DNA of 64,000 bases from Eublepharis macularius (Eukaryota; Chordata; Lepidosauria; Squamata; Eublepharidae): positions 211,584,897 to 211,648,896 of the forward strand of contig NC_072790.1 in NCBI RefSeq assembly GCF_028583425.1, given 5' to 3'. Positions 1 through 12,074 of the stretch are shown piece by piece. Both the position numbers and the translations under genes were made by a program. Below the pieces are notes generated by a model. That model was given only the letters and a program-made list of their open reading frames with translations, did no database searches and was not told where the DNA came from. How positions within the stretch are numbered: position 1 is the first letter of the stretch; the number at the start of each line of letters is the position of its first letter.

Positions 1-1044
1 ACCAAATGAAGGGGCAGGTTGTGACTTTGCACACACACCCCATACATCCCACTCATTGTCGGCACTGGTGCTGCCCAACAGTCAGCTGCCCTAGTTTTCC
101 TGTAGCTAAGACCTCCCTGGTCAGAGCCTCCCCCCACCCCCACTCCCATTTTTAATGTGTCATATTTGTATGTTTTTTTATGCAAACAACTTCACTCAGG
201 CTTAGAATTTGCTTTTGCATTCAGCAGGAGAACAGTCCCTACTTCCTCTCTTATTTTGCTCTGGCATACTTCCCAGAGCAGAGGGAAAAGTACAGCTTAA
301 ATATACATTTCCACTTATCGCAAGCCTCTCACCTGAGATGACAGAAATCCCTCGCAGCATTCATTCCATGCCAAGTACTAACTGGCAAGTGTGAGGTTTT
401 AAGGGAAACCCTTTTTTCAGTTAAGCTGAACAGGATGCAGAACAGCAGAAGTGCAAGGTGTCCATTATAGAGATTGACAGAGCCCAGAGGAGGAGGGGCA
501 GAGAGAGCTCTGCCCATATGAACCAGCCTGCAGGCTAAAATCCACTACTGCAACCCTTCTCCACGTACTTGCAGTGAGCAAAGCAAGGTGGGCGGCATGT
601 AGCAAAGGGCTCTTCCAGCTATGGACCTCAGGTTCTGGAATCCCTTGCCACAAGAAGCCTGGTCAGACACCAGATTGCTGGCCTTCAAGAGAATGGCAAT
701 GACTCTGCTATTCCAGAGAAACAATGAAGACAGCTGAACCCTACATTTTGCTGTCTAGCTCAGCCTAGGCACATTCTATTGCTGTTTTGGTTCTGTTTTA
801 ACTTTGAATGTTATAGGTTGCCGTGTTTCTTAATAGTCTGTAATTTCTTAAATTCCAGATATCAGATTTCTGGATTTAGTTCCTCTATATAGGTAAGGTA
901 ACTGAGGGTGCAAGGGCATTGCAGTATTTCAACAGGGTTTTCTGGATCTAGTATGAAACTAAGTAGTAGCTGAATACTGTATTTATGTTATAAACCTGCC
1001 TGAGAAATTTTTCCTTGGAATGTACTGCTTAAAATCTAACATGA

Positions 1045-1252
1045 GCACATGAAGCTGCCCAAAACTGAATCAGATCATTGGTTCATCAAGATCAGTATTG
1101 TCTACTCCAACTGACAGCGGGCTCTTCTAGGGTTTCAGGTGGAGGTCTTTCACATCACCTGCTGCCTGATCCTTTTAACTGGAGATGCTAGGGATTGAAC
1201 CTGAGACCTTCTGCGTGCCAGATGCTCTACCACAGAGCCACAGCCCCTCCCC
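1045..1252 (-). repeat. tRNA-derived SINE, family B
   Basis: On the minus strand it starts GGGGCTGTGGCTCTGTGGTA, with A-box TGGCTCTGTGGTAGAGCA and B-box GGTTCAATCCC. It ends in the body shared with copies near 44.2, 53.9 and 58.3 kb, including a GGCAGCTTCATGTG-like tail. A further fragment of the family lies at 1545-1605. Confidence 0.75.
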
Positions 1253-1489
1253 ACCACTCCTGGTTGATAATTATTTACCTCATTTTTATGCTTCTTTCTA
1301 AATAAACTTCATCCTGGATCAGTTTTTAAAAAGGAAACCATCTTGTTCCTGTCTGTTTACCTCATCCCATAGTTAGCAATTCAGGCTTGGGAGGGGCTTC
1401 CCCTCTAACCTTTTTAAATCCTGCTGAGATTCCCAGAGCAGTGGAATGGGTCAGGAATTGTGACAGGAGAAATCCTTTGGGGTAGTGTC

Positions 1490-1540
1490 TAACCTCCAAA
1501 TCTCCAGGAATTTCCCTAACCTGGAGCTGGCAACCCTTGT
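1490..1540. repeat. Fragment of TAGGGTTGCCA MITE
   Basis: AATCTCCAGGAATTTCCC followed by GAGCTGGCAACCCTT matches one end of the complete element at 7344-7539. Confidence 0.55.
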
Positions 1541-1639
1541 CTGAATAGACAATACTAACTTTGATGGACTGATAGATCAGACTCAGTATAAGGCAGCTTC
1601 ATGTGTACTGAAGAAAGAACTTTCCACAGAGCAGACAGA

Positions 1640-1861
1640 TAACAACAACAACATTCGATTTATATACCGCCCTTCAGGACAACTTAACACCCACTCAGAG
1701 AGGTTCACAAAGTATGTTATTATTATCCCCACAACACACACCCTGTGAGGTGGGTGGGGCTGAGAGAGCTCTGGAAGAGCTGACCCAAGGCTGACCAGGG
1801 AATCAAACCCGGTTCTCCAGAATAGAGTCCTGCGTGCTTAACCACTATGCCAAACTGGCCT
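1640..1861 (-). repeat. tRNA-derived SINE, family A (Sauria-SINE-like)
   Basis: The element is reversed: an (AAC)n tail first, then CGATTTATATACCGCCCTTC, and the tRNA-like head at the right (CCGGTTCTCC, TTAACCACTATGCCAAACTGG). The head has an RNA polymerase III A/B-box arrangement when read on the minus strand. Confidence 0.8.
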
Positions 1862-1924
1862 AGATCATCCTATTTCAGCAGAATGAAGACTAATTCCAAC
1901 GTGTAATAAGGCAAATATAAAAGA

Positions 1925-2255
1925 TTATAATTTAACTTATTTATATATCTATATATCAACCTTTCTCATTGCGAAAGGCTGCTTACAATTTAAGACAACA
2001 CAATTTAAAATTCCAAATAACCCCCTCCCTCTCCACTATAAAATACCTGCAGTGTATATACAACATTAAAAGCTCCTGCAAGTAAAACGGCCCAGCAGGG
2101 CCACCTGAAGATTTTTTAGCAATGGTGCCCCCTCACCTCCTCAGGGGCCGCGTTCCACAGAGCAGGAGCTACAATAGAAAAGGAACAGGCTATTGTTGAT
2201 GTCAGGCAGGCCACCAGACGTTGGGGAAACAGCCAGGAAGTGGCAGGCTGAGGAC
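1925..2255 (-). repeat. LINE-like 3' end
   Basis: The segment with CATTGCGAAAGGCTGCTTAC, A-rich blocks and GGGGCCGCGTTCCACAGAGC resembles the repeat at 5290-5720. The family is not resolved; CR1/L2-like is likely. Confidence 0.5.
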
Positions 2256-3084
2256 TATGGTTGACAGACAAGGACTTATGGGAAGCAACTGTTCTTAAAT
2301 GTTCCTACTGCCGTGTCTGAAAGACACATGGGGAAACTTCTTAAATTTCGAGTAGTCTGCTAAGGAATGCTAGCATGCTGTGGAGGATGCTGAGATGTGC
2401 TCAAGGGCGCATACTCATTTAATGCAGATTGTTGTTCAGGGCAGCTGGGCCTCGTCATCCTTCATGAACCTAGAGGGCACCCTAGAGAACTTCCCACCCT
2501 CCCCTACTACTGTCTTTTGCAGGGGAGGATCACTAGTGCTGAGCTAGCTGTCTTTCATGGGAAGTTATCCATCTTTAGTTATCTTCAATTGAGGATAAGC
2601 TCCCATGGAACCTGAGGGTTCCCCAATAGCATAGTCTGAAAACCATTGATTTAATGTCATTTCCCTAAACTGATGAAGTGCTCACATTATGTATTTTAAT
2701 CGTCTACAGAATCTTTGCAACAAGACAGTTCTTGCTGTTAACATAAGAAATCAGTTCAACTGCAAAAAATGGTACAAAACTGAATTATTCAAGAGAGCTT
2801 CTTACTCAGATAGGAAGATTGTACTGTAAGGAAGTAGTCTCATAGAAATCCATCAGTAAAGAGAAAGGGAGGGACCACAGACTTTACTAATATTGCTGTA
2901 AACATTGATGGACTATAGACTCCACTGCTATAAATATGATCCTATTGGGTAGTTCCTATGTTGTTTAATATGTCAGTCATAGAATTGCTTATGCTCTGTT
3001 TCAGCATTTCTTCAGCTCAGTAATGGATTTCTGCACTTTTTTAAAATCGTTGCAAATTTGCATGTATATACCCATTACATGTTT

Positions 3085-3212
3085 TATTGAAATGTCTTTG
3101 ATATTGACTGTACTGATTCACATCATGTAATCCACCTTGAGTCTCAGTGAGAAACACAGACAACAAATAAATAAATAAATAAAGACAGACAGACAGACAG
3201 ACAGACAGAAAG
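3085..3212 (+). repeat. LINE-like tail plus (AAAT)n and (GACA)n microsatellite
   Basis: GTAATCCACCTTGAGTCTCA is the shared 3' tail seen again at 13.6 kb and reversed at 3.7 and 41.1 kb. It runs into AAAT repeats, then about seven GACA units at 3182-3209. Confidence 0.7.
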
Positions 3213-3704
3213 GGGCAGACTTGAGACTGTAGAAGAACCTTTTACTCAATGGCATCTCAATTAGCCTTTCGTTCTGAAATTCCTAGTGCTATCACAAACA
3301 GCTAAAGCACTGCTAACAACACGCAAGATTGAGTAAAATAGCAATCACTCAGTTTTGGAAGACTCTGGGATGAGTTGGATGATACGTACCCCAGTTGCTT
3401 CTCTTTTTATGGTGGGGAATAGGGACAGGAGTATTTCTTAACTCATCCCTACCTGGTGAGTGTTCCCATCTATACATATGGAGGTTCAACATTCAAACTG
3501 GCCCATTGTAATAGCAGATTTTTGCTGGAAACTGAAAGTATGGCCCCTTGTAATCTGCAAATAGTTTAAGTGCAGATATGCCACACTCCCATGATTTTGG
3601 GATTTGTTTTTTTCCTCCCTATATCTTCTGCTAAAACTGCTAATTATTTAACAGTCTCTAGACCATTCCATCCTGAATGTTCAGGATGAGGTATATAAAT
3701 CGAA

Positions 3705-3830
3705 TGTTTGTTTGTGTTTGTTTGTTTATATTCCACTTTTCTCACTGAGACTCAAGCCGGATTACATAGTGTGAGATTAGTACAATCAGTAGCAAGGACA
3801 AGGGCAGGCATTTCCATACAGTGTCAAGAA
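3705..3830 (-). repeat. LINE-like tail, reversed copy
   Basis: TTTCTCACTGAGACTCAAGC then GGATTACATAGTGTGAGATT is the reverse of the tail at about 13.6 kb. Confidence 0.6.
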
Positions 3831-5289
3831 TGTGGTGGTGGTGGTTGGTGCTGCTGCTACTGTTGCTGTTATGAGGGGAAAGCTCACTGATTGGCCATGA
3901 GAACAACCTTCAAAAGTAAGGTGCCAATCTCTGTAAAACAATTAATCAGGGTCACCATGCAAAAAGGTCTTAAATTAGATTTCTTTTAAAACCCAGCTGT
4001 ACTTATCTTTAAGGCTTATTATATATTTTTCCCAAAAAAGATTGGTCAGTGCAATGTGCAATGTTTTGTTCAATCACAGCAAAATTTCAAAGCCAAAGAC
4101 TATTTAAAGGATAAAAACCAGCATCAAATAGCCTGACTGCAGCAGCAACACAAACACATTCTAAAAACTTTAGTATGAAATTTATTTATTTAATAATTAC
4201 AGGAAGTCAACGAAGTGGCAAAGCCAAGAGATTGCTCTAAAATACATGCAGTTACCATATCAAAACCCCTGCCTCATGCCTACACAAATTCAACCTCTGC
4301 ACAGGAAGGAACATACAGCAGGGCAGAGCCAGATTATCCGAGGAAACAGGACAGGTGCCCAACTTTGGGGTAGGCAGTCCTTAAAGCATGTTAGGCCCAT
4401 ATAGATTACTAGGCAATTTCAAGCTTACAGACACAAAAAGATGAAATATCATATTTACCTCCACTCATTTACCAGCATGGTGCAAACAAATGACTATCTT
4501 TTCCAGTGACTGAGAAGGGTGCAAACATTCCACATGAATCGTTCTAAGTGATGCTGTAAATTCACACACAAAGGTCAGGCTAATATGCTGATATGCATAA
4601 ATTGTTGCTATAAAAAGTAATCATTAATCACACACAATCATTAATTAATCAAAAATTAATCACACAGAAAGTTGAAGTTGCTGAGCTGGTTCATATTATA
4701 AAATAGTACTAATTGCTTAGTGGTAATAAGACAGATCAAGAAGAAAGAGGCTGCTAATTTTTAAAAGACCTGTTTTCAAAAAAACAGTAAGCAATATACC
4801 CTCTATAATTCTACAGCACTGCTTAATAGCAAACCTGGTAAATAATTTTCAGGGGGGAAATGGCAGATATTCTAAACACAAAATTTCACAGGTAATTAAA
4901 AAAAGCCCTCTCTCAAGCAACTGAAAAATTGATCTCCGAATTACCAAAGAAAAATTAGCAGTCGTTGCAATGTGCTTTTAAAAAGATTATTTATTACTAT
5001 ATTATTTATGCCCTCACATCTTTCCTTGTAGTTCCCAGGTACTCTCCCATCCAGGCAATGACCTGACCCAGAGTCACTTAGCTGCAGCTGCCTCCCTGGT
5101 GCCTTCAGGTCATAAAATAAAGCACTCATACTGATTTGCCTGCAAAATCCACTAACGTTTGATGGAAAGAAAATCTCAAGGAAAGCTCCCAATTATGTGG
5201 CTGATGATGGAATATCTTTTTTTTAAAAGAAAAGAAAAGCAGTTGCATGTACTATTTTACTGCAATGCAGAAACAGGTCCCAAGAATAC

Positions 5290-5720
5290 TATTGATTGAT
5301 TTATTTAGTACAGTTCTGTGCTGCCTCTGCAGGAACCTACCCAAAGTAGCAGAAAAGCAAAACATTAAAAGCAAAACATTAACAGTAATTAAAACCCAGC
5401 ATTTAAAAAGCCCCATCCCAGCAAAAAAACAGACTATAAAAACAAACTGCAGATGTCTTAAAACAAGTTTCCAAGCTAAAATAGTATTAAAAATCAATCC
5501 TTTAATAAAAATCTGGAGAAAAAACCACATTTTTGCCTGATTCTGGAGCCTTAAAAAAAGCAACGTAGGGGCAACCAGCCACGCCTCAAGCGGAAGGGCT
5601 TTCCACGAGAGAGGTGCCATTGCTGAAAAAGCCCTGTCTCTGGCTGCCAGCCACATCACCTCTGAAGGAACAGAGAGCAGGGCTTGTGAGGCAGAACGGA
5701 AGAACTTTTATTCCATATAA
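5290..5720 (-). repeat. LINE-like insertion inside the duplicate
   Basis: An A-rich tract is followed by GGGCTTTCCACGAGAGAGG and GCCCTGTCTCTGGCTGCCAG, a widespread sauropsid LINE-type segment. The equivalent site in the parent intron lacks it. Confidence 0.5.
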
Positions 5721-5810
5721 GAAACATTCATAGAAATGTTTCGTGTGCCCAAGACAGTGGAGTGGATCCTACCCCAAGCAAATTTTGAAGCCTTCCTACA
5801 GCATAAGGAG

Positions 5811-5873
5811 CTTTCCTCCAACTTTAGCGGCTCTTCTATTGGAGGAAGAACCACTAAAGTTGGAGGAAGGCTC
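5811..5873. repeat. Hairpin-forming inverted repeat
   Basis: CTTTCCTCCAACTTTAGCGG pairs with CCACTAAAGTTGGAGGAAGG a short loop away. It probably marks a foldback element within the insertion. Confidence 0.5.
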
Positions 5874-7343
5874 ATTGGAGGATGGTTAGATCCAACCCAT
5901 TACTACTTAGCATATGCACCACAAAAGGGTGCTCTGCAGTTATGGCTGCCAAAGCTGTTGCTCCTGTCTCCCATTTCTGCTGCCACTTGGGCAGCTGGTG
6001 GGAGGAAAAAAAGTTTTAAAAAATCAGCATCAGATGATGGCGTCATGTCACTTCTGGGAAGAAATCAGAAGTGATCTCAGTCGGCTCTAGAAACCACCAG
6101 AAACTCAGCTGACAGAACCCCCCATGTATAAAGCCCTACCCTGATCACAGCTGGTGGCCAACCAATTGCTGGCAACTCTATCTTCAGTACAAAATCCACC
6201 CTGGTAAATGTTTTCCCCACCCAATCAAATCAATTACCTAATTCACATGAGCAAAATAAAAAGGCCGTTTTAGCTACAGCAGACCCCACTTTGCAGCATA
6301 GATTTTTATTTCTAAAAAGAAGAATCAAGAGACTGAGATGAGGAAGGAAGACAACAGCAATTTGCAGCAGAAGGAGATCGTGAAAAATGAACTATGCTAA
6401 TTAAGAATATACTTACTTAATTACAACATCGTGTCAAGTTCTCAGGAGACAGAGATTGCTGATAAGACCTTTGAAAGCGAGGAAATTAAACTGAATGTGT
6501 GTTCTACAAGCTTCTGCTTCAAAAAGGAGAGCTTCCCCAGGGAGATTCTGACAATGTTCTTTAGTGTGTGGACATGACCCAGAACTGGAATACATCATAA
6601 AAGAGCTTACCATCTTCTTCATGTCTTGAGAGGGGGAAAAGCAAATCAATCTTTTTTTTAAATCCTTGAAAAAATGCAAGTATGACCACTAGTGATCAAA
6701 GGCACATTCATGTAGGGCTTGCTCCCTCCTCCATCATTGATCCAGGTGCCATTCCATTCCTGACCATTTTTGCTAAACCCAGGAGATAAAGAACTTTTAC
6801 TGAAGTACTAGGAAGAAGGAACAAAGCTTTCTAGCTTCCTTGCCCAGAGACCAACTTGTTCCCTTCCTCTAACTCATCTATATGATAGCAAACCTCCAAA
6901 AATTTTGACAGACTGTATAACGCAAGTTCTACAAACAAGCCTCTACTACCTTCCTTTTCTGTTTTTGTGTTCTGTCTTCCTACCACTAATCACCATTTAT
7001 ACAGGCCAAGAGTTTTGGAGCTGGATTCTAGAGAGCACCAGGCTTCTTTGGAACATTCCTAGATGAGAAGATTAATAATGGCAGACAAGCACCCATGAAA
7101 AACAGCTTGCTCTCCACTCTCTGCTCCAGTGTACTGCTGTAGACAAATATTGGATGTGTTCTAGGATACATTTGCAGTTTGCGTAAGGCCACAATGGAGA
7201 TGAATGTGACTGGCCAGTGTTTCATGACACCAAGCTCTAATTCTCCTTAAAAGCTGAGTCAGGTGGGCCTGTGGAAATCCTGCACAGGTGCAAGAAGATG
7301 GAAATGGGGTGAGTATTATAAGCTGAAGCTCATTCCAGACAAG

Positions 7344-7539
7344 TAGGGTTGCCAGCCTCCCCACTACAACTGATCTCCAGGAGACAAAGATCAGTTCCCT
7401 TGGAGAAAATGGCTGCTTTGGGCGAAGGATTCTAATGCATTATACCCTGCTGTGGCTCCTCCCCTCCCCAAACCCCACCCTCTCCAGGCTCCACCCCCCA
7501 AATCTCCAGGAATTTCCCATCATAGACCTTGCAACCCTA
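7344..7539. mobile_element. hAT-like MITE with 8-bp target duplication
   Basis: The ends are TAGGGTTGCCAG and TTGCAACCCTA, inverted to each other. The element is flanked on both sides by the identical octamer CAGACAAG (7336-7343 and 7540-7547). An 8-bp duplication is typical of hAT transposons. It has no coding capacity. Confidence 0.75.
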
Positions 7540-7549
7540 CAGACAAGAC

Positions 7550-8190
7550 TGAGATGCTACTGGTCAATGACAAAGCTGTTCAAGATATGAGGAGTCAGCT
7601 CATCCTAGAGGAGGGTCGCTCCCTTCAAGGAACAGGTTTATTTGGGGGAACACCAGCACCCCTGTAGTTGTCTAGGGCCTCAGGTCACCCCAGAAAATAG
7701 AAAAAGAGGCAGCAGTGTAACAGTAATGCTGGATCCTGGCCTACAGTTGGAGGCTCAGATCTCCTCTGTGCACATCGTGCCTTTTATCAGCTTTGGCTGA
7801 TATGCCAGCTCCACCCGAAAACCTAGAGAGCAGCTACCATACTGACCTCAACAGATGAACAGTATGAAGCAGCTTCAAGTGTTCAAATAAAAATTCTTCC
7901 AAATGCTATATTTAATTGTTCTCATTGGCCTTGAATTTAAAGAGATAGGGCAAGTTAGAAATTCAACACTGCATCATGAAAGTATTATACAGAAAGAAGC
8001 TTTGTTGATACCAACATTTACATTCCTATTAAAAACATATTCCATTGATTTCAGTGAGACTGACTTCCTTCAAATAGTTTTTTACTTAGGAAAAAAATTA
8101 TGATGTGCTGTTCAAAACACAGCACTCTGATGGAAATTCTACAATGTCCCCATTATTAAAAGAGAAAGCTACACAAACAAGTCTTTAAAA
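7550..8190. other. Intergenic, no feature seen
   Basis: This stretch between the MITE and the L1 fragment has no exon or clear repeat that I can support. Confidence 0.5.
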
Positions 8191-8202
8191 CACTATTTTG
8201 AC

Positions 8203-9396
8203 ATAGACGACAATATTTTCTTATCAAGTCTACTTAAAACATGGGATAAACATAGAACAAGGTAATGCCTACGATATCAAGATATTCCACCATTCGTTCA
8301 AAAGAACGGTTCCCAACAGGGAATAAAAAATTTGGTTGTAATCAGTGGAAAATATTAGACGATGTAAGATTAATGGATATATTCACACAAAAAGGTCTTT
8401 TACTGAAAACAGATCTAGAAAAACAAACGAATAGCTCAATGCCATGGTTTTCTTACCTACAACTATAGCATATGGCAAACCAAATCAAGTTAAAAGAAAT
8501 CATGCAAGCCCAAAGAACTAAATTTGAAGAAATTTAAGTAATAAAAATAAAAAGGAACCATTTCCAAAATATATAAAATTGTTATAAGCCACAGCAAACC
8601 TACATTATATAACTACCAAAATAAATGGCAACAAGATTGTAAAATAAATATCTCACAAGAACAATGGAAGAAAATTTGGTCTTCAAACACACTTAATTCC
8701 CAAACAATAAACACGAAACTTCAAACGTTTAAAATCATGACACGTTGGTATCTTACACCTAACAAATTATCAACAATATATCCCACTAATTCACATATCT
8801 GTTGGAGTAACTGTGGTGCAATTGGTTCATATGCACACTGTTGGTGGCAATATCCTACAATTAAGAAATTTTGGAAAGAAATTCTTTACCAAATCGAACA
8901 AATAACAGGCTATAAAATATGCTTAAAGCCCTTAATAATCTGTTTAGATTACTGGCAAGACGTCAATAGACCAACAATAAGACGAGAATTAAAAAATAGT
9001 TTATTGGTAATGGCTAAAACTTTAATAGCAACAAAATGGAATAAACAGCTACCTTCCACCACAGACCAATGGCTCACAAAAGTGTGGGATCAATTTATAA
9101 CCGAAAAAATAACATATAATATACAACAAAATATGCTACATACAGGAACATCATCTTTCTATGAAAAATGGGAACCTTTTTTTGAATTTATTGCTAGCAA
9201 TGACTTATACCCTTCAAATCCAATATATCAGAGCATCCTTGACACTTAGTTGCTAAAACATTGTACCTAACAATTTAAGAATATTGTATACAAACCTATA
9301 ATTGTAATTATGTTTTGTATTTTGCAAACTTTACTGTTTTCTTTGTTGTAACTGGACCTGTTGAATACTTTCCCAATAAAAGTTTAATTAAAAAAG
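8203..9396 (+). mobile_element. 5'-truncated L1 LINE, 3' end of ORF2
   Basis: The open stretch 8737-9249 encodes an L1 ORF2 C terminus with the typical C-x(n)-H-x-WW-x(n)-FW pattern (SYAHCWWQYPTIKKFWKEIL). Earlier codons (LLKTWDK and onward) are L1-like but broken by stops. An AATAAA at 9375-9380 and an A-rich end follow. The flanks ACACTATTTTGAC (8190-8202) and ACACAATTTTGAT (9403-9415) may be an old target-site duplication. The copy is dead. Confidence 0.85.
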
Positions 9397-9414
9397 ACAC
9401 ACACACAATTTTGA

Positions 9415-10590
9415 TCATTTGCCACAATGAGCTTATGCAAATATTTGCACCTTTGTAATGACAGCGCTTCTTCCATTTGCTGATGTGAGCCAATGGAAGA
9501 CCTTGATTACAAACAAGTTTCGACTCATCTAGGACACAGAGCACTCTAACAAAGAATAAAGAACTAGGAAGTGGGGGGACCTGTACTTACAAAACCACAG
9601 ACATTACAGATGCATTCAGAAGTCACAATAAACAAAGGTGATCAAACCCTGGCTAGTCTCCATTCATTTGTTGTAACTATCTAACAAAACAAGTCTGATT
9701 GTTAGGCACACCACTGAAAATTCAAAACTATTGTTTGCAATGGTGGGTTAATCACACTAGTGTGAATTGTAGTTTATTGTGATTGTAGAGAAATGCATTT
9801 GAATTTGGAGGTTTGGACAGTGCAAAACCTTCTCCTTTAGGTTTTTTTTTTAAATTCATCTCTCTCAGGAGGAGAGGAGCCAAAAGTTCTTCAGCCCTGC
9901 CCCACCAGCCTTTAGAAATGCTAATGACCTTCCAGACCAGAGACAATAAAATTGCCAACTCACACCTCTAGCTGGAAACTGACTATTAGTTGTACCAACT
10001 ACGGTTTGTTACAGTGTCCAGATATAGCCTAAAACTGTCTAGATGGTGTTTTATAGTATGAAGCTTATTTGCCTATAGTCTTGGAGGCTCCCGTGCACTG
10101 GGACACAAGTAAATTAATGTCCAATTTATTGCCTGTGTTAAGGTTGATAATTTCTTAAAATGTGCGCCGTATTTTTAATACCTAAAATTCTCAACCTGAA
10201 CTGCAGTTCCAGCAATATTTGCATTTAGACAGACTTCTCTGGGCTAGCCTGTCATAAACCGGAAAAAAGGAATAGCAAGTGAAGAATACTACACAAATCT
10301 GTCATTTTAAAGAAAGATCGAGACAGAAAATTATTTGTATGGAAATGAAATTATGGATTCATAAAATACCTGATAACAAGTTCCCGCAAGAAAAATGGCA
10401 GGTGTTTTTGGCATGGTGAAGTACAAGTCTTACCACATCTACCACATCAATGTATTTTCTTTCAACAGCTGCAAACCAAGGTCTGAAAATCATTATTGTT
10501 ATCAAATATGCTAACTGCATTCAACTCAATTACCTCCTTTGTGAAAATGTGGTTTCGCACCCACCACAGAAGTCAGAACTAGCGCTCCAT
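9415..10590. repeat. Diverged duplicate of ASB3 segment 30310-31320
   Basis: Collinear with ASB3 intron/exon DNA. Anchors include GTGCTTCTTCCATT (30347; 9467 has GCGCTTCTTCCATT), TTGCATTTAGA (10220 and 30960), GTCACAATAAAC (9622 and 30502) and ATCATTATTGTTATCAAAT against CCATTATTGTTATCAAAT (10490 and 31234). CACCCACCACAGAAGTCAGAA occurs near the right end of both. It contains the pseudo-exon at 10370-10468. Confidence 0.8.
10370..10468 (-). pseudogene. Degenerate copy of ASB3 coding exon 3
   Basis: The minus strand reads TTTGCAG|CTGTTGAAAG and later ACATTGATGTGGTA and CTTCACCATG, matching the functional exon at 31102-31214. It is 99 nt against 113 nt, lacks part of the middle and carries a 9-bp tandem repeat (ACCACATCT twice). 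AG and GT borders remain (TATCAG|GTATTT). There is no in-frame stop, but the length change breaks the exit phase, so it cannot act as the original exon. Confidence 0.75.
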
Positions 10591-12074
10591 GCAGATTTAT
10601 ACTGCAGTGAACCTGACCAAAATTCTCCATACATAGGCATTACCTCCTCCATCACTGTGGGAAAGAAAGGACACAACTGATTCTCCAAACCTGTTTGCAT
10701 TGGATATAAACCTACCACACTGCTATTTCTGAACTCTAAAGTCATATAGCATGCCAATGTGGCCAGATGACTGTCTCTCAGCAAAGCAGGCAATGCCCTA
10801 CCAATCAGCACTGTTGCCTCCTTTCCCATCCCTTCCCAGCACCTACTTTCAAGGCTGTGACCGCTACTCTGAAAGCTGCAGAACTCCATTAACTCCTCCT
10901 ATGGTAACGTAACAGGAAATAAAACAGAAACCAATGAGGAGGAGGAGCAATGGGATTCCTAGAACAGCAGCTGCCCCTTTTTCTCAATTGAGCATCAAGG
11001 AAATGGAGCAGCTGGTATAAGGGAAGAGGCTGGCAGCAAAAGCAAAATCATGTGAGAATAACATTGTGCTGGAGCAAAGCAAAGAAAGAAACCAAAGAGA
11101 AAAGGTGTTGGAGCAAAGCAGAGGGAGAGAAAAATGAAAGAGAGAAGACAAAGTGCTGGGATACTAGTGGGCAAGCACTTCGTGAGCCCTCTCACAACTC
11201 TTTCTTTCTTTTTAAAACTTCACTAGTGTTTGAGAACGCCTTTATTTTAGACATAAGTGCTGCCCTGTGGGTTTGCATTGAAATAGAACTATGCTGCTGG
11301 TCTGTATTCATGGCAATTCAGATACTGTGTGTGTTATGTGATGTCACTTCCGACTTATGGTGCCCCTAAGAATTAACAGCCTCCAAAATGTCCTATCATT
11401 AACAGCCTTGCTCAGAACTTGCAAACTGGAGGCTGTAGCAAACCCATCTGATCAAGCTGCATTGTACCTTTACATGCTGATGCCTTCCACCCACCTTTTG
11501 GCTGGGATATAAAGGCTCAGGATTTCCATTCCTACTCGTGTCTGAAGAAGGGAGCGCTAACTTTTAAAAGCTTACACTCTACTACAGACAAACTCGGCTA
11601 CCCATCTAAAACCTTTCAAGAGGAAAGATGGCTTAGGATTTGGTCAGGGCCTATATGTCACTTTATAGAGCAAGCTACTAAAATGATTGTGTCACCACTA
11701 AAGAAAAGATGATGTTTTGCAAAGGGACAAAGAGTGATTGGTTACCTTTTCTCATCAGTAAACATCGGCCAGGACCAAAACCCAACAGAACAGAACAAAA
11801 CAGAGAACATGCAAACAGCCATGCCCACGCTGCTCTATCCACATGTAGTTGCATTACTGCCTCCAGAAGCCACCTTTCCTTTAGGGAGTCACACGCATAC
11901 TAGATTCTTCTCTAAAGTGATTATAGGGGATCCAGTTTTTCCTAGTCCTGCTCCCGATACACAAACTGGAAATGTCAATTGCACTGAAGAATTCAGGTCA
12001 TTGTAGTAATATTCAAATTAATGCCAGGATGAGTTACATTTTTGATTGTAAAGACAGACAACTGTGTCCACATG
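10590..12074. other. Intergenic between ASB3 end and its duplicate
   Basis: No exon is supported. Around 11530-11615 a short piece of the foldback repeat family is seen (GTGTCTGAAGAAGGGAGCGC then CAGACAAACTCGGCTACCCA). Purine-rich low-complexity sequence lies at 11040-11160. Confidence 0.5.

Larger units (their letters stand above)
1..4800. other. Intergenic, downstream of ASB3; repeats only
   Basis: No gene seen. The stretch holds tRNA-derived SINEs, LINE tails and a microsatellite listed separately. The rest is AT-rich unique-looking DNA with no supported exon. Confidence 0.7.
4800..6910. repeat. Diverged duplicate of ASB3 intron segment 22370-23330
   Basis: Same order and orientation as ASB3 intron DNA. 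Matching anchors include CCAATCAAATCAATT (6223 region and 22690 region), GTCAAGTTCTCAGGAGA (6433 and 22890), AGAGCTTCCCCAG (6529 and 22971), ACATCATAAAAGAGCTTAC (6592 and 23035) and CCATTTTTGCTA (6763 and 23191). This copy is interrupted by about 0.9 kb of repeats at 5280-6190. Confidence 0.75.

Noticed and set aside
5252..5659. 135-codon minus-strand open stretch
   Set aside because: It spans the LINE-like insertion and A-rich tract; no protein family is recognisable.
7028..7364. Copies of ASB3 coding exons 4-6 in the duplicate
   Set aside because: I compared the functional exon 6 with this interval and saw no convincing match. These exons appear lost from the duplicate.
8737..9249. 170-codon open stretch as a host gene
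   Set aside because: The peptide has the L1 ORF2 C-terminal pattern and sits before an L1-type poly(A) end; it is a dead LINE.
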